Shown one piece after another: positions 1-7,325 of a stretch of DNA of 64,000 nucleotides (the first letter of the stretch is position 1; each line of letters opens with the position of its first letter). Under the pieces are notes generated by a model that made no database searches, was not told the DNA's origin, and saw only the letters and a list, made by a program, of their open reading frames with translations. Source of the DNA: Acidobacteriota bacterium (GTDB taxonomy: Bacteria; Acidobacteriota; Terriglobia; Terriglobales; Acidobacteriaceae); the NCBI GenBank assembly GCA_021778845.1, contig JAJYBU010000019.1, positions 1 through 64,000 on the forward strand, given 5' to 3'. The position numbers and the translations under genes were made by a program.

Positions 1-597
1 AAAGCTCCCACCCTCCTCGCGCAGCTTCAACTGCGCCCCCCGCACCGGCGCGACCGTCACAAAGTCCACCACGCCACTCACCGCATCCGACCCATACAGC
101 GTCGATCCCGCTCCATGCAGCACATTCACACTGCCCACCATCTCCATCGGAACCGGCAGGTCCAGGTTGAAGTGCGACGTCTCAGCATCATTCACCCTCC
201 ACCCATTCAGCAGCACCAGCGTCTGCTCATACGAACTCCCCCAGATCGACAAATCCGCCTGCACTCCGCCGCCCCCGCGTTCCTCCAGGCTCACCGACGA
301 ATCATCCCGCATCACGTCATTCAAATCCGTAAACGCCAGCGGATACTGCTGCACCTCCAGCGTCTCGGTCGAGCGCGGCGACTCTTCCTCCGTCAGCGGA
401 TCAGGTGTCCCCACCACCACCACCACCGTCGACAGCACCTCCGGCCGCGATGTGATCGCCGTTTGCTGCTGCGTCTCCGGCCTTTCACTCGTCTCTCCCT
501 GCTGCGCCCTTCCCGCAACAGCCAACGCCAACACCCACGCAACCACACACCCCACGCTCTTCACTCGTATCGATAACGTCAAACTCAACGACCTCAC
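1..597 (-). CDS. TonB-dependent receptor, N-terminal part (3' end outside window)
   Basis: The minus-strand frame is open from 597 to the window edge. It begins with a signal peptide (hydrophobic run VVAWVLALAVAGRAQ), then a Glu/Thr-rich linker and a recognisable TonB plug domain: a dominance-of-loop segment 'GSSYEQTLVLLNGWRVND', then 'VPMEMVGSVNVLHGAGSTLYG' style residues and 'SDAVSGVVDFVT', as in BtuB/FepA-like receptors. Such proteins are outer-membrane barrels that import siderophores, vitamins or glycans using TonB energy; the substrate cannot be read from the plug. I chose GTG at 597 because GAGG lies eight bases upstream and the signal peptide then starts cleanly. An in-frame ATG at 636 is the alternative. 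The barrel lies beyond base 1. It is divergent from the MarR regulator, with under 100 bases between them. Confidence 0.85.
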   Translation of the reverse strand, partial: MRSLSLTLSIRVKSVGCVVAWVLALAVAGRAQQGETSERPETQQQTAITSRPEVLSTVVVVVGTPDPLTEEESPRSTETLEVQQYPLAFTDLNDVMRDDSSVSLEERGGGGVQADLSIWGSSYEQTLVLLNGWRVNDAETSHFNLDLPVPMEMVGSVNVLHGAGSTLYGSDAVSGVVDFVTVAPVRGAQLKLREEGGSF

Positions 598-687
598 CCG
601 TTGAGCCTCAGGCAGCAGCAGAAAATTTTCAAGCATAGTTTGGTATCGTCGGAGATAATTGAATGACTAAACCACAACCAAACCCTT

Positions 688-1128
688 ATGCGAATCAACT
701 CTTTCCTCCAACAAAGTCCCATGTTCTGCATCGCCCTCACAGCGCGCCGCTTTAACACGCTCACAACCCATCTACTGGAAGCAGACGACCTCAATTTCCT
801 TGAAGCCCTCATCCTCTCCACGCTCTTCTTCGAGTCGCCAGCCACAGTCAAGCCTTCGCAACTCGCCGAAACCTTCGGCACCACAAGAGGCAACGTGAGC
901 CATTGCATCTCGTCCTTGGAAGCCAAAGGTTTAGTCCATCGCAAAATTGATCCCGACGACGCCAGGGCCTATCACCTCACCCTCAAACCCCATGGCAAGA
1001 AGACTGCCGTCCGTGTGATTGGCGCTTTGGACAAGGTTCAACGAGAGTTTGAACATCAGGTCGGCAAGGACGCGCTGCAATCCGCACTCCGCGTAATCCG
1101 TTCCCTGGCCGAATCGACACCCGCTTGA
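688..1128 (+). CDS. MarR-family transcriptional regulator
   Basis: The 146-residue protein is a normal length for MarR. A winged helix is visible around residues 30-100: 'LNFLEALILSTLF', then 'PSQLAETFGTTRGNVSHCISSLEAKGLVHRKIDPDDARAYHLTL', where 'TTRGNVSHCISSLEAKGLV' is the recognition helix and 'DPDDARAYHLTL' the beta wing with its conserved Asp-Arg. These regulators bind palindromic DNA as dimers and usually control a neighbouring transporter or detoxification gene. Here the divergent TonB receptor is the natural candidate target. A 7-base inverted repeat (GTTTGGT at 638-644, ACCAAAC at 677-683) in the shared gap could be part of an operator, but it is short. Ligand unknown. Confidence 0.85.
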   Translation: MRINSFLQQSPMFCIALTARRFNTLTTHLLEADDLNFLEALILSTLFFESPATVKPSQLAETFGTTRGNVSHCISSLEAKGLVHRKIDPDDARAYHLTLKPHGKKTAVRVIGALDKVQREFEHQVGKDALQSALRVIRSLAESTPA

Positions 1129-1287
1129 AGGGGACCAGCCACCGGGAGGATCGAAAACCGCAGCTCACCATTCGCGCCAGGTTCATGACAGTCCACAGCT
1201 TCGCCGAGCTCTTTCATCCAGTGAACTTCGGCCCCGAAATTTGCAGGACCGCTTGCGAGAATCCATTGCAAACCCTACCCTTGCATC

Positions 1288-2562
1288 ATGAGCTCTGCAA
1301 CCATCTCCGCTCCCGCCCCGTTCGCAGCCCTTCCGTTTGCGCAAAAGCTCGACCGCCTCGCCGAAGTCGCGGTCCGCATCGGTGTCGGCCTGCAGCCTGA
1401 TCAGGAGTTGGTCATCACCGCGCCCACCGATGCGCTCCCGCTCGTCCGCCTCATCACCGAGCACGCCTACAAAGCCGGCGCCCGCCTCGTCACCACCTTC
1501 TACTCCGACGACGCCACCACCCTCGCCCGCTACCAGCTCGCCCCCGACTCCACCTTCGACTACGCCGCCACCTGGTACTACGACGCCCTCGCCGCCGCCT
1601 ACAAATCCGGAGCCGCGCGCATGGGCATCACCGGAGCCAACCCCGCGCTCCTCTCCCAGCAGGATCCCGCCAAAGTCTCCCGCGCCAACGTCGCCGCCTC
1701 CAAAGCCTACAAGCCGGCCATGGAACTCATCACCCGCCACGCCATCAACTGGACCATCGTCGCCGCGGCCACGCCCGCCTGGGCAGCGCTCGTCTTCCCC
1801 AACGATCCCCCCGAGCTAGCCCTCGGCCGCCTCTGGGACGCCATCTTCTTCACCTCCCGCATCACCTCCGACGACCCCGTCGCCGCCTGGCAGACCCACG
1901 GCGAAAACCTCAAGCGCCGCGTCGATCTCCTCAACGCCCACCGCTTTCACTCCCTCCGCTTCTACACCCCCGACAACGCAACCGACCTCACCGTCGGCCT
2001 CGCTGACCAGCATCTCTGGTGCGGCGGCGGGACGACCGCCGGCAACGGCGTCTACTGCCAACCGAACATCCCCACCGAGGAGTGCTTCACCACTCCCCAC
2101 AAGTCCCGCGTCAACGGACACGTCTCCGCCTCCAAGCCGCTCTCTCACCAGGGAACGCTGATCGAAAACATCCGCTGCACCTTCAAGGACGGCCGCATCA
2201 TAGCTGCCACCGCCACCGCCGGCGAAGCCGCCATCAACAAGCTCATCTCCACCGACGAAGGCGCGCGCCAACTCGGCGAAGTCGCACTCGTTCCCCACAA
2301 CTCCCCCATCGCACAATCCAACATCCTCTTCTGGAACACCCTCTTCGACGAGAACGCAGCCTCCCACATCGCCCTCGGCCAGGCCTACTCCACCTGCCTC
2401 ATCGGTGGCGACAAAATGTCCTCCGACCAGCTCTCCGCCCTCGGCGCCAACGAAAGCCTCATCCACGTCGACTGGATGATCGGCGGCCCCACCATGTGCG
2501 TCGACGGCATCTCCACCGACGGTCACACCCAACCCCTCATGCGCAATGGAGACTGGGTCTAG
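1288..2562 (+). CDS. M29-family aminopeptidase (AmpS/PepS type)
   Basis: The 424-residue protein matches the usual length of clan M29 metallo-aminopeptidases (AmpS, PepS, thermophilic aminopeptidase T). The visible hallmarks are the two-lobed fold's N-terminal 'KLDRLAEVAVRIGVGLQPDQELVI', the metal-ligand segment 'PNIPTEECFTTPHKSRVNG' near residue 265, the 'GRI..ATATAGEAAINKLI' strand, 'GEVALVPHNSPI' and the C-terminal 'HVDWMIGGPTMCVDG', which carry the conserved Glu, His and Asp ligands of the dinuclear centre. It is a cytoplasmic exopeptidase releasing N-terminal residues from peptides. No signal peptide. The gene stands alone with 48 bases to the trehalase. Confidence 0.93.
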   Translation: MSSATISAPAPFAALPFAQKLDRLAEVAVRIGVGLQPDQELVITAPTDALPLVRLITEHAYKAGARLVTTFYSDDATTLARYQLAPDSTFDYAATWYYDALAAAYKSGAARMGITGANPALLSQQDPAKVSRANVAASKAYKPAMELITRHAINWTIVAAATPAWAALVFPNDPPELALGRLWDAIFFTSRITSDDPVAAWQTHGENLKRRVDLLNAHRFHSLRFYTPDNATDLTVGLADQHLWCGGGTTAGNGVYCQPNIPTEECFTTPHKSRVNGHVSASKPLSHQGTLIENIRCTFKDGRIIAATATAGEAAINKLISTDEGARQLGEVALVPHNSPIAQSNILFWNTLFDENAASHIALGQAYSTCLIGGDKMSSDQLSALGANESLIHVDWMIGGPTMCVDGISTDGHTQPLMRNGDWV

Positions 2563-2610
2563 CCCACTTTCTGCCCAACTGAGTTATCCTCTGCATAGCA
2601 CATAAAGCTC

Positions 2611-4287
2611 ATGTCTCTCCGTCTCTCCCTCATCGCGTTGCTGCTCGTGGGCATCTCCGCACCCGCGCAGCAGAAGCACGCCTCATCACCATCTCGCCCG
2701 CCCATTGCCGTCTACATCCACCACAGTTGGGACAAGCTCCAGCGCTCCATGACCGACTGCGCCTCCTTCGCGGACAGCAAACTCCAGGCCGGCGCCTCCG
2801 CACCTGTGCTCTATCTCCCCGCCGAGCAGAAGCTCACCCCCGCCCTGCGCACCCTTCAACAGCACTGCAACGTCCGCATCCTCAATCTTCCCCGCCGCAT
2901 CCGCAGCGAAGGCGACCTTCCGCAGGACCAGATCCCCACTCCCGGCCTGCTCTATCTGCCTAACCCCTACGTCGTCCCCGGCGGCCGCTTCAACGAGATG
3001 TACGGCTGGGACAGCTACTTCATCCTGCTCGGCGAGCTGGCCGACAACCGCGTCGCCCTGGCCCGCGGCACCGTCGAAAACTTCTTCTACGAGATCGAAC
3101 ACTACGGCGCCATCCTCAACGCCAACCGCACCTACTACCTCACCCGCTCGCAGCCCCCATTTCTCTCCTCCATGGTGCTCGCCGTCTACCGCGCTGAAGT
3201 GCGCACTGACCCCAAAGCGGCGCGTCTCTTTCTCCGCGAATCCCTCCCCTATCTCCTCCGCGACCACAATCTCTGGGTCACGCCCCCGCACCTCGACGCC
3301 ACCACCGGCCTCTCCCGCTACTTTGACCTTGGCCAGGGCCCCGTCCCCGAGATGCACGACGACCTGACCTACTACACCGACCTCATCCACTGGTTCCTCG
3401 ACCATCCCTCCCAAACCCCCGCCGGCTACCTCCAGAAGGCCACTCCCTGCGCAGCCACCGCCGTCATCCCCTGCCCTCAGGTCGACGGCTACGAGCTCAC
3501 CCCCTACTTCTACGTCGGCGACCGCGCCATGCGTGAGTCCGGTTTCGACGCCAGCTTCCGCTTCGGCCCCTTCAGCGGCTCCACCCAGGATTACGCTCCC
3601 GTCTGCCTCAACGCCCTGCTCTACCGCTATGAGCGCAACCTGGCCTTCATCACCGTCACCCTCGGCGACCGCGACGCCGCCGTCGCCTGGAGCCTCGCCT
3701 CCGGCGACCGCCTCCACGCCATCAACAGCCTCATGTGGGACGAAACCGCCGGCCTCTACTTCGACTACAACCTCCGCACCCGCCAGCACTCCAGCTACAA
3801 CTACCTCGCCACCTACTACGCCCTCTGGTCCGGCATCGCCTCGCCCATCAAGGCCCAGCGCATGGTCGCCGCCCTTCCCCTCTTCGACCATCCCGGCGGC
3901 CTCGCCATGAGCACCACCGACTCCGGCGCGCAGTGGGATCTCCCCTTCGGCTGGGCACCCACCAACTGGCTCGCCACCCTCGGCCTCATCCGCTACGGCT
4001 ACGTCGGTGCGGCCCTCAACGTCTCTCGCCAGTTCACCTCCACCATCGAAGCCAACTACGCCCACGACGGCACCATCCGCGAAAAATACAACGTCGTCGA
4101 CGCCTCGGGCAACGTCCACGTCGCCACCGGGTACAAGAGCAACGTCATCGGCTTCGGCTGGACCAACGCCGTTTACACCACCATGATGAATCTGCTGCAC
4201 GACTCCCAGCTTCTCAGCGGCCCGCAGCAACCCCCTGCCCCGGACGCCGCGCCACCTGTCTCATCCCCACCTTCGCAAAATCAATAA
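2611..4287 (+). CDS. treA: Periplasmic trehalase (GH37)
   Basis: The 558-residue protein opens with a signal peptide ending near 'GISAPAQQ', so it acts in the periplasm, splitting trehalose into two glucoses by an inverting mechanism. Both GH37 signatures are present: 'PGGRFNEMYGWDSYF' at about residues 125-139 and 'QWDLPFGWAPTNWLA' near 440. Between them lie 'ENFFYEIEHYGAILNANRTYYLTRSQPPFLS' and later 'IREKYNV', all typical. A Pro-rich tail of about 20 residues ends the protein. Its last 74 bases overlap the 3' end of the convergent RNB gene, so the Pro-rich tail and the RNB C terminus are encoded by the same DNA. Confidence 0.95.
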   Translation: MSLRLSLIALLLVGISAPAQQKHASSPSRPPIAVYIHHSWDKLQRSMTDCASFADSKLQAGASAPVLYLPAEQKLTPALRTLQQHCNVRILNLPRRIRSEGDLPQDQIPTPGLLYLPNPYVVPGGRFNEMYGWDSYFILLGELADNRVALARGTVENFFYEIEHYGAILNANRTYYLTRSQPPFLSSMVLAVYRAEVRTDPKAARLFLRESLPYLLRDHNLWVTPPHLDATTGLSRYFDLGQGPVPEMHDDLTYYTDLIHWFLDHPSQTPAGYLQKATPCAATAVIPCPQVDGYELTPYFYVGDRAMRESGFDASFRFGPFSGSTQDYAPVCLNALLYRYERNLAFITVTLGDRDAAVAWSLASGDRLHAINSLMWDETAGLYFDYNLRTRQHSSYNYLATYYALWSGIASPIKAQRMVAALPLFDHPGGLAMSTTDSGAQWDLPFGWAPTNWLATLGLIRYGYVGAALNVSRQFTSTIEANYAHDGTIREKYNVVDASGNVHVATGYKSNVIGFGWTNAVYTTMMNLLHDSQLLSGPQQPPAPDAAPPVSSPPSQNQ

Positions 4288-5983
4288 ACGCCCGCGCCGG
4301 ATTCGTGTGCAGCAGCTTCACATTCACCTTGTCGCCCACATCCAGCCCGTCCTCGCCCTGGACGACTCTTCCCTCAAACGGGGGCTGAATCACGCGTGCA
4401 TACACTCCCTTATCGCTTGACCCGGTCACCACCGCCGCGAACACCTCCCCGATGCGTCCGCTCATCGCCACCGCGGCCACCCGCTTCTGCATATTGCGTT
4501 CAATCTTCCGCAGCACCGTGTCCGCATCGTTGCAGTGCGCCGCAATCGCCGCCAGGTCCGTGTCGCTATAGGGCTCAGCCTCGCCCCGCATCATCGCATG
4601 CAGAATCCGCTGGGTCACCAGATCCGGAAACCGCCGGTTCGGTGCCGTCGAGTGCGTATAGTCCCGAGCCGCCAGCCCAAAGTGCCCAGTCGGATCATCA
4701 TCCGGTCGCATCAGCATATACTCGCCCGGCCCCATCAGCTTGATCACCGCCACCGCCAGGTCCGGATAGTGGATCGAGTCCGTCCGCCGCTCCTCCTGCA
4801 GAAAATCATTCAGTGCCACCGAGTCTGGCACCGCCGGCAGCGTCGTCCCATGCAGCGCCGCCAGCGCCACAATCCTGTCCCACCGCGCTGGAACCTTCAC
4901 CACCCGTTGCAACCCCGAGCGTCCGCCCTTGCGCAGCGCCCGCGCCATCACCCCATTGGCCGCGACCATCAGGTCTTCAATCAAATTCATCGCCCGGTTC
5001 TGGATCGCCTCATGCACCGCAATCACGCGCCCATCCACCACCACCGGATCGGCCTCCGACCGATGAAACTCCAGCGCTCCATTCTTCACTCTCGCCGCAT
5101 GCAGCGCCTGCGCCGCCTCATCCTGCAGCTTCAACTGCTCCACCAGCCAATTAGCCCCCAACGCCACAACGGTGTCATCTCGACCGAAGTCCGCGCCTCT
5201 TGCGGACGCAGTGGAGAGACCTGCAGCTCCCCCCAGGCTCGTATCCGCCTCATGGTCCCGCGCACTATCCGACCGCAGCGACAGCACATCATCATCCACC
5301 ACCCCACTCGCCGTATTCTCCAGCCACGGCCCCACCCGCGAGTACGCCAGTTGCGCCCGGTTCCGCACCAGCGCCACCGACACCCTCTCATCCGACATCT
5401 CCCCCTCCGGCCCCACCGTAAACGTCATCATCACCGCCGCCCGGTCGCCACTCTCATTCAAGCTCGTCAACCCCGTCGAGAGCTGCACCGGCAGCATCGG
5501 AAAGTTCTTCACCGCCGTATAGATCGTCTGCGTCTGGGCCTGCGCATGTTTGTCGATCGGGCTTGCAATCTCCACCGCCCCCGCCACATCCCCAATCGCC
5601 ACTCGCAGCCGAATTCCACCCTCCACCCGTTCCGCCACCTCAATCTGGTCCAGGTCCAGCGACGTATCGTTATCAATCGACGACCATCCCAGCCCCCTCA
5701 GGTCCTCCACCCCCACCACCGGCAAAGCCTCCTTGAACTTGTCCTCGATCCCCGCCAACTGGTCCGCAACACCCAACCCAAACTCCGGCCGGAATCCCGC
5801 CTCATGCATCTCATCCAGCGCAGCCTGCCCCAGGTCGAACCCGTGCCACCCATGCTCGCCAGTCGGCCGCCTATCTCCACCCGGCTGCGAACCCCTCCTG
5901 CTCGTCTCCCCGGAAGCCTGACTGTGCGAAGAAAAACTCTGCGAATGTGTTCCCCTGCGATGACGATCGTTATGTTCAGACAT
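4214..5983 (-). CDS. RNB-domain exoribonuclease (RNase II/R superfamily)
   Basis: The 589-residue protein degrades single-stranded RNA from the 3' end. The catalytic region is at residues 100-120: 'SSIDNDTSLDLDQIEVAERV' aligns with the four-Asp motif of RNase II, with Asp104, Asp110 and Asp112 kept but Gln113 in place of the fourth Asp, as in the small RNB branch that includes the Deinococcus enzyme. Further RNB marks are 'HFGLAARDYTHSTAPNRRFPDLVTQR' and a C-terminal S1-like strand region 'GVYARVIQPPFEGRVV'. No N-terminal cold-shock domains are evident. I start at the ATG at 5983; the frame stays open upstream but that part overlaps the Crp/Fnr gene. Residues 254-272 come from an interspersed repeat. 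Confidence 0.92.
   Translation of the reverse strand: MSEHNDRHRRGTHSQSFSSHSQASGETSRRGSQPGGDRRPTGEHGWHGFDLGQAALDEMHEAGFRPEFGLGVADQLAGIEDKFKEALPVVGVEDLRGLGWSSIDNDTSLDLDQIEVAERVEGGIRLRVAIGDVAGAVEIASPIDKHAQAQTQTIYTAVKNFPMLPVQLSTGLTSLNESGDRAAVMMTFTVGPEGEMSDERVSVALVRNRAQLAYSRVGPWLENTASGVVDDDVLSLRSDSARDHEADTSLGGAAGLSTASARGADFGRDDTVVALGANWLVEQLKLQDEAAQALHAARVKNGALEFHRSEADPVVVDGRVIAVHEAIQNRAMNLIEDLMVAANGVMARALRKGGRSGLQRVVKVPARWDRIVALAALHGTTLPAVPDSVALNDFLQEERRTDSIHYPDLAVAVIKLMGPGEYMLMRPDDDPTGHFGLAARDYTHSTAPNRRFPDLVTQRILHAMMRGEAEPYSDTDLAAIAAHCNDADTVLRKIERNMQKRVAAVAMSGRIGEVFAAVVTGSSDKGVYARVIQPPFEGRVVQGEDGLDVGDKVNVKLLHTNPARAFIDFAKVGMRQVARRPGQGVAAGR
5173..5230. repeat. Interspersed palindromic repeat inside the RNB gene (family B)
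   Basis: The segment starts 'tgtcatctcgaccgaag', has an inner inverted pair 'gtccgcg...tgcggac', and ends 'cagtggagagacctgc'. The same frame appears in non-coding DNA at 9969-10030 and 33911-33980. Here it lies in frame in a coding sequence and contributes the peptide GLSTASARGADFGRDDTV. Confidence 0.8.
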
Positions 5984-6114
5984 GCTCCGCAGACTACCAC
6001 GCGCCCCCCATCCCTGGCCTCCCCGCCAGCAGCATCGCCCCGCCAGCAATCCATCCGCGTTGCTCAGGCGGTGATATTGCCTTCCCCTGCATCTAATCAA
6101 CTTGAGGAAACTCA

Positions 6115-6825
6115 ATGCCCCCCAGCAGTTGTTCCATCTGCTCGATTCAAGACCCTGAAGTTTTCTCCCACATCTCCCCATCAGCACTGAGCGATTTCCG
6201 TTCCCTCGGCACCTGTCGGAGTCACCCGGCCAACGACTTTCTTATCCGCCAGGGCTTCCCCTCCGACCACGTCTTCGTCCTGTGCAGCGGCCGGGTCAAA
6301 CTCATCGCCTCCTCGCCTCTGGGCCGCTTTCTCCGCCTCCGCGTCGCTGGTCCCGGCGAAATCCTCGGCCTCGCCTCTCTGCTCCGCGGCCCGCGCCATC
6401 TCGTCACTGCGGAAACTCTGGTCCCCTCCACCGTCAAGTACATCCCCCGCACCGACTTCATTCGCTTCATGGACACCTACGCCGACGTCACCCGCAACAT
6501 CGCTCAGACCATGGCCCGCGACTATGACGGCGCCACGCGTAGCGCCCCCCGCCTCACCCTCCCCAACTCCGCCGCCTCCAAGCTCGCCAGCGCGCTCCTC
6601 AACTGGGCCCAGACCGATCATCACGACAACGCCCCCGCACCCCTCGATCAATCCATCTCCTTCCCCATGTCCCTCACCCACGAGGAACTCGGCTACAGGA
6701 TCGGCATCCCCCGCCAGACCGTCACCCGCATCCTCCTCAAATTCCGCCGCGAGGGCCTCATCGAGCAGACCCGCGAGCACATCACCCTCCACCATCCCGA
6801 TACACTTCAATCCCGCTACTGCTAG
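6115..6825 (+). CDS. Crp/Fnr-family transcriptional regulator
   Basis: The 236-residue protein has an N-terminal cyclic-nucleotide-binding-type beta barrel (about 15-130; 'FLIRQGFPSDHVFVLCSGRVKLIASSPLGRFLRLRVAGPGEILGLASLL') and a C-terminal Crp-type helix-turn-helix (about 180-225; 'MSLTHEELGYRIGIPRQTVTRILLKFRREGLI'). The phosphate-binding 'GE(x)8SS/T' loop of true cAMP receptors is not clearly conserved, and a short CxxC sits at residues 6-9 but lacks the spacing of an Fnr iron-sulfur site. So the signal is not predictable. The recognition helix 'RQTVTR' resembles CRP, which recognises TGTGA half-sites, and such a site lies 450 bases downstream in front of sucA. It is divergent from the RNB gene. 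Confidence 0.9.
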   Translation: MPPSSCSICSIQDPEVFSHISPSALSDFRSLGTCRSHPANDFLIRQGFPSDHVFVLCSGRVKLIASSPLGRFLRLRVAGPGEILGLASLLRGPRHLVTAETLVPSTVKYIPRTDFIRFMDTYADVTRNIAQTMARDYDGATRSAPRLTLPNSAASKLASALLNWAQTDHHDNAPAPLDQSISFPMSLTHEELGYRIGIPRQTVTRILLKFRREGLIEQTREHITLHHPDTLQSRYC

Positions 6826-6904
6826 AGGCCGGCCCCAAGCGGTCTCATCCTCGGACGCAGGACACCCGGCGCATCCCTTTTCGTAAATCACCCCGTTAAA
6901 TTCA

Positions 6905-6936
6905 GCTGCCGCTCGAGAGGGACCTCGAGCGGCAGC
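6905..6936 (+). terminator. Intrinsic-type terminator after the Crp/Fnr gene
   Basis: A perfect 13-bp stem (gctgccgctcgag / ctcgagcggcagc) with the 6-base loop agggac is followed by ttctct. The U-run is weak, but the stem is long and GC-rich and sits 80 bases after the stop codon. Confidence 0.8.
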
Positions 6937-7274
6937 TTCTCTATCCTGAGACCCTTTCTCCCAAGAGAGCCCCGAATAGAGCTTCAGCGACCAGTAGTTA
7001 CCGTCCTGCCGACAGTAAATTCACCGGTTTGAAGATCAAACTTTTCACCCAGCCGCCGCGTCCTCCGACGTAGCTGCCAGTTCATCCTTCGCAGCCACCA
7101 GCGTCGCCATCACCAGCAGCGACGGGCAAACTGTATGACTTCCATATCCAGCACAAGGTCCTACACACGCACAGGCGCTTGGCGACGACTCCTGCACAGC
7201 CTCGGGGAGAGAGTTCGATGGCACCGTGGAATCCTCCAACAAATCCATCCTGACGCCTTCCCCTATACCCCGTC
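6937..7274. other. Intergenic stretch with no supported gene
   Basis: Between the terminator and the CRP-type site I see no credible gene. A minus-strand frame (7045-7302) is open for 85 codons, but it runs through the operator, has no ribosome binding site and encodes no recognisable protein. The sucA promoter presumably lies in the right-hand part; no convincing -35/-10 pair was found. Confidence 0.5.
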
Positions 7275-7290
7275 TGTGATATGCATCACA
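7275..7290. promoter_or_regulatory. CRP-type operator upstream of sucA
   Basis: The 16-mer tgtgatatgcatcaca has both perfect half-sites TGTGA-N6-TCACA of the CRP consensus. It overlaps the first in-frame ATG (7281) of the sucA frame, so that ATG is unlikely to be the translation start. A Crp/Fnr-family regulator is encoded just upstream. Confidence 0.7.
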
Positions 7291-7325
7291 TTCCTCGACC
7301 AATTCACGCGTCCAAATTCGCCCTC

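Noticed and set aside
2686..4230. 514-codon minus-strand frame across the trehalase
   Set aside because: Same cause; the plus strand carries both GH37 signatures and the antisense protein has no motif.
7045..7302. 85-codon minus-strand ORF between the Crp/Fnr gene and sucA
   Set aside because: No ribosome binding site, no family, and it overlaps the CRP-type operator and the sucA start.
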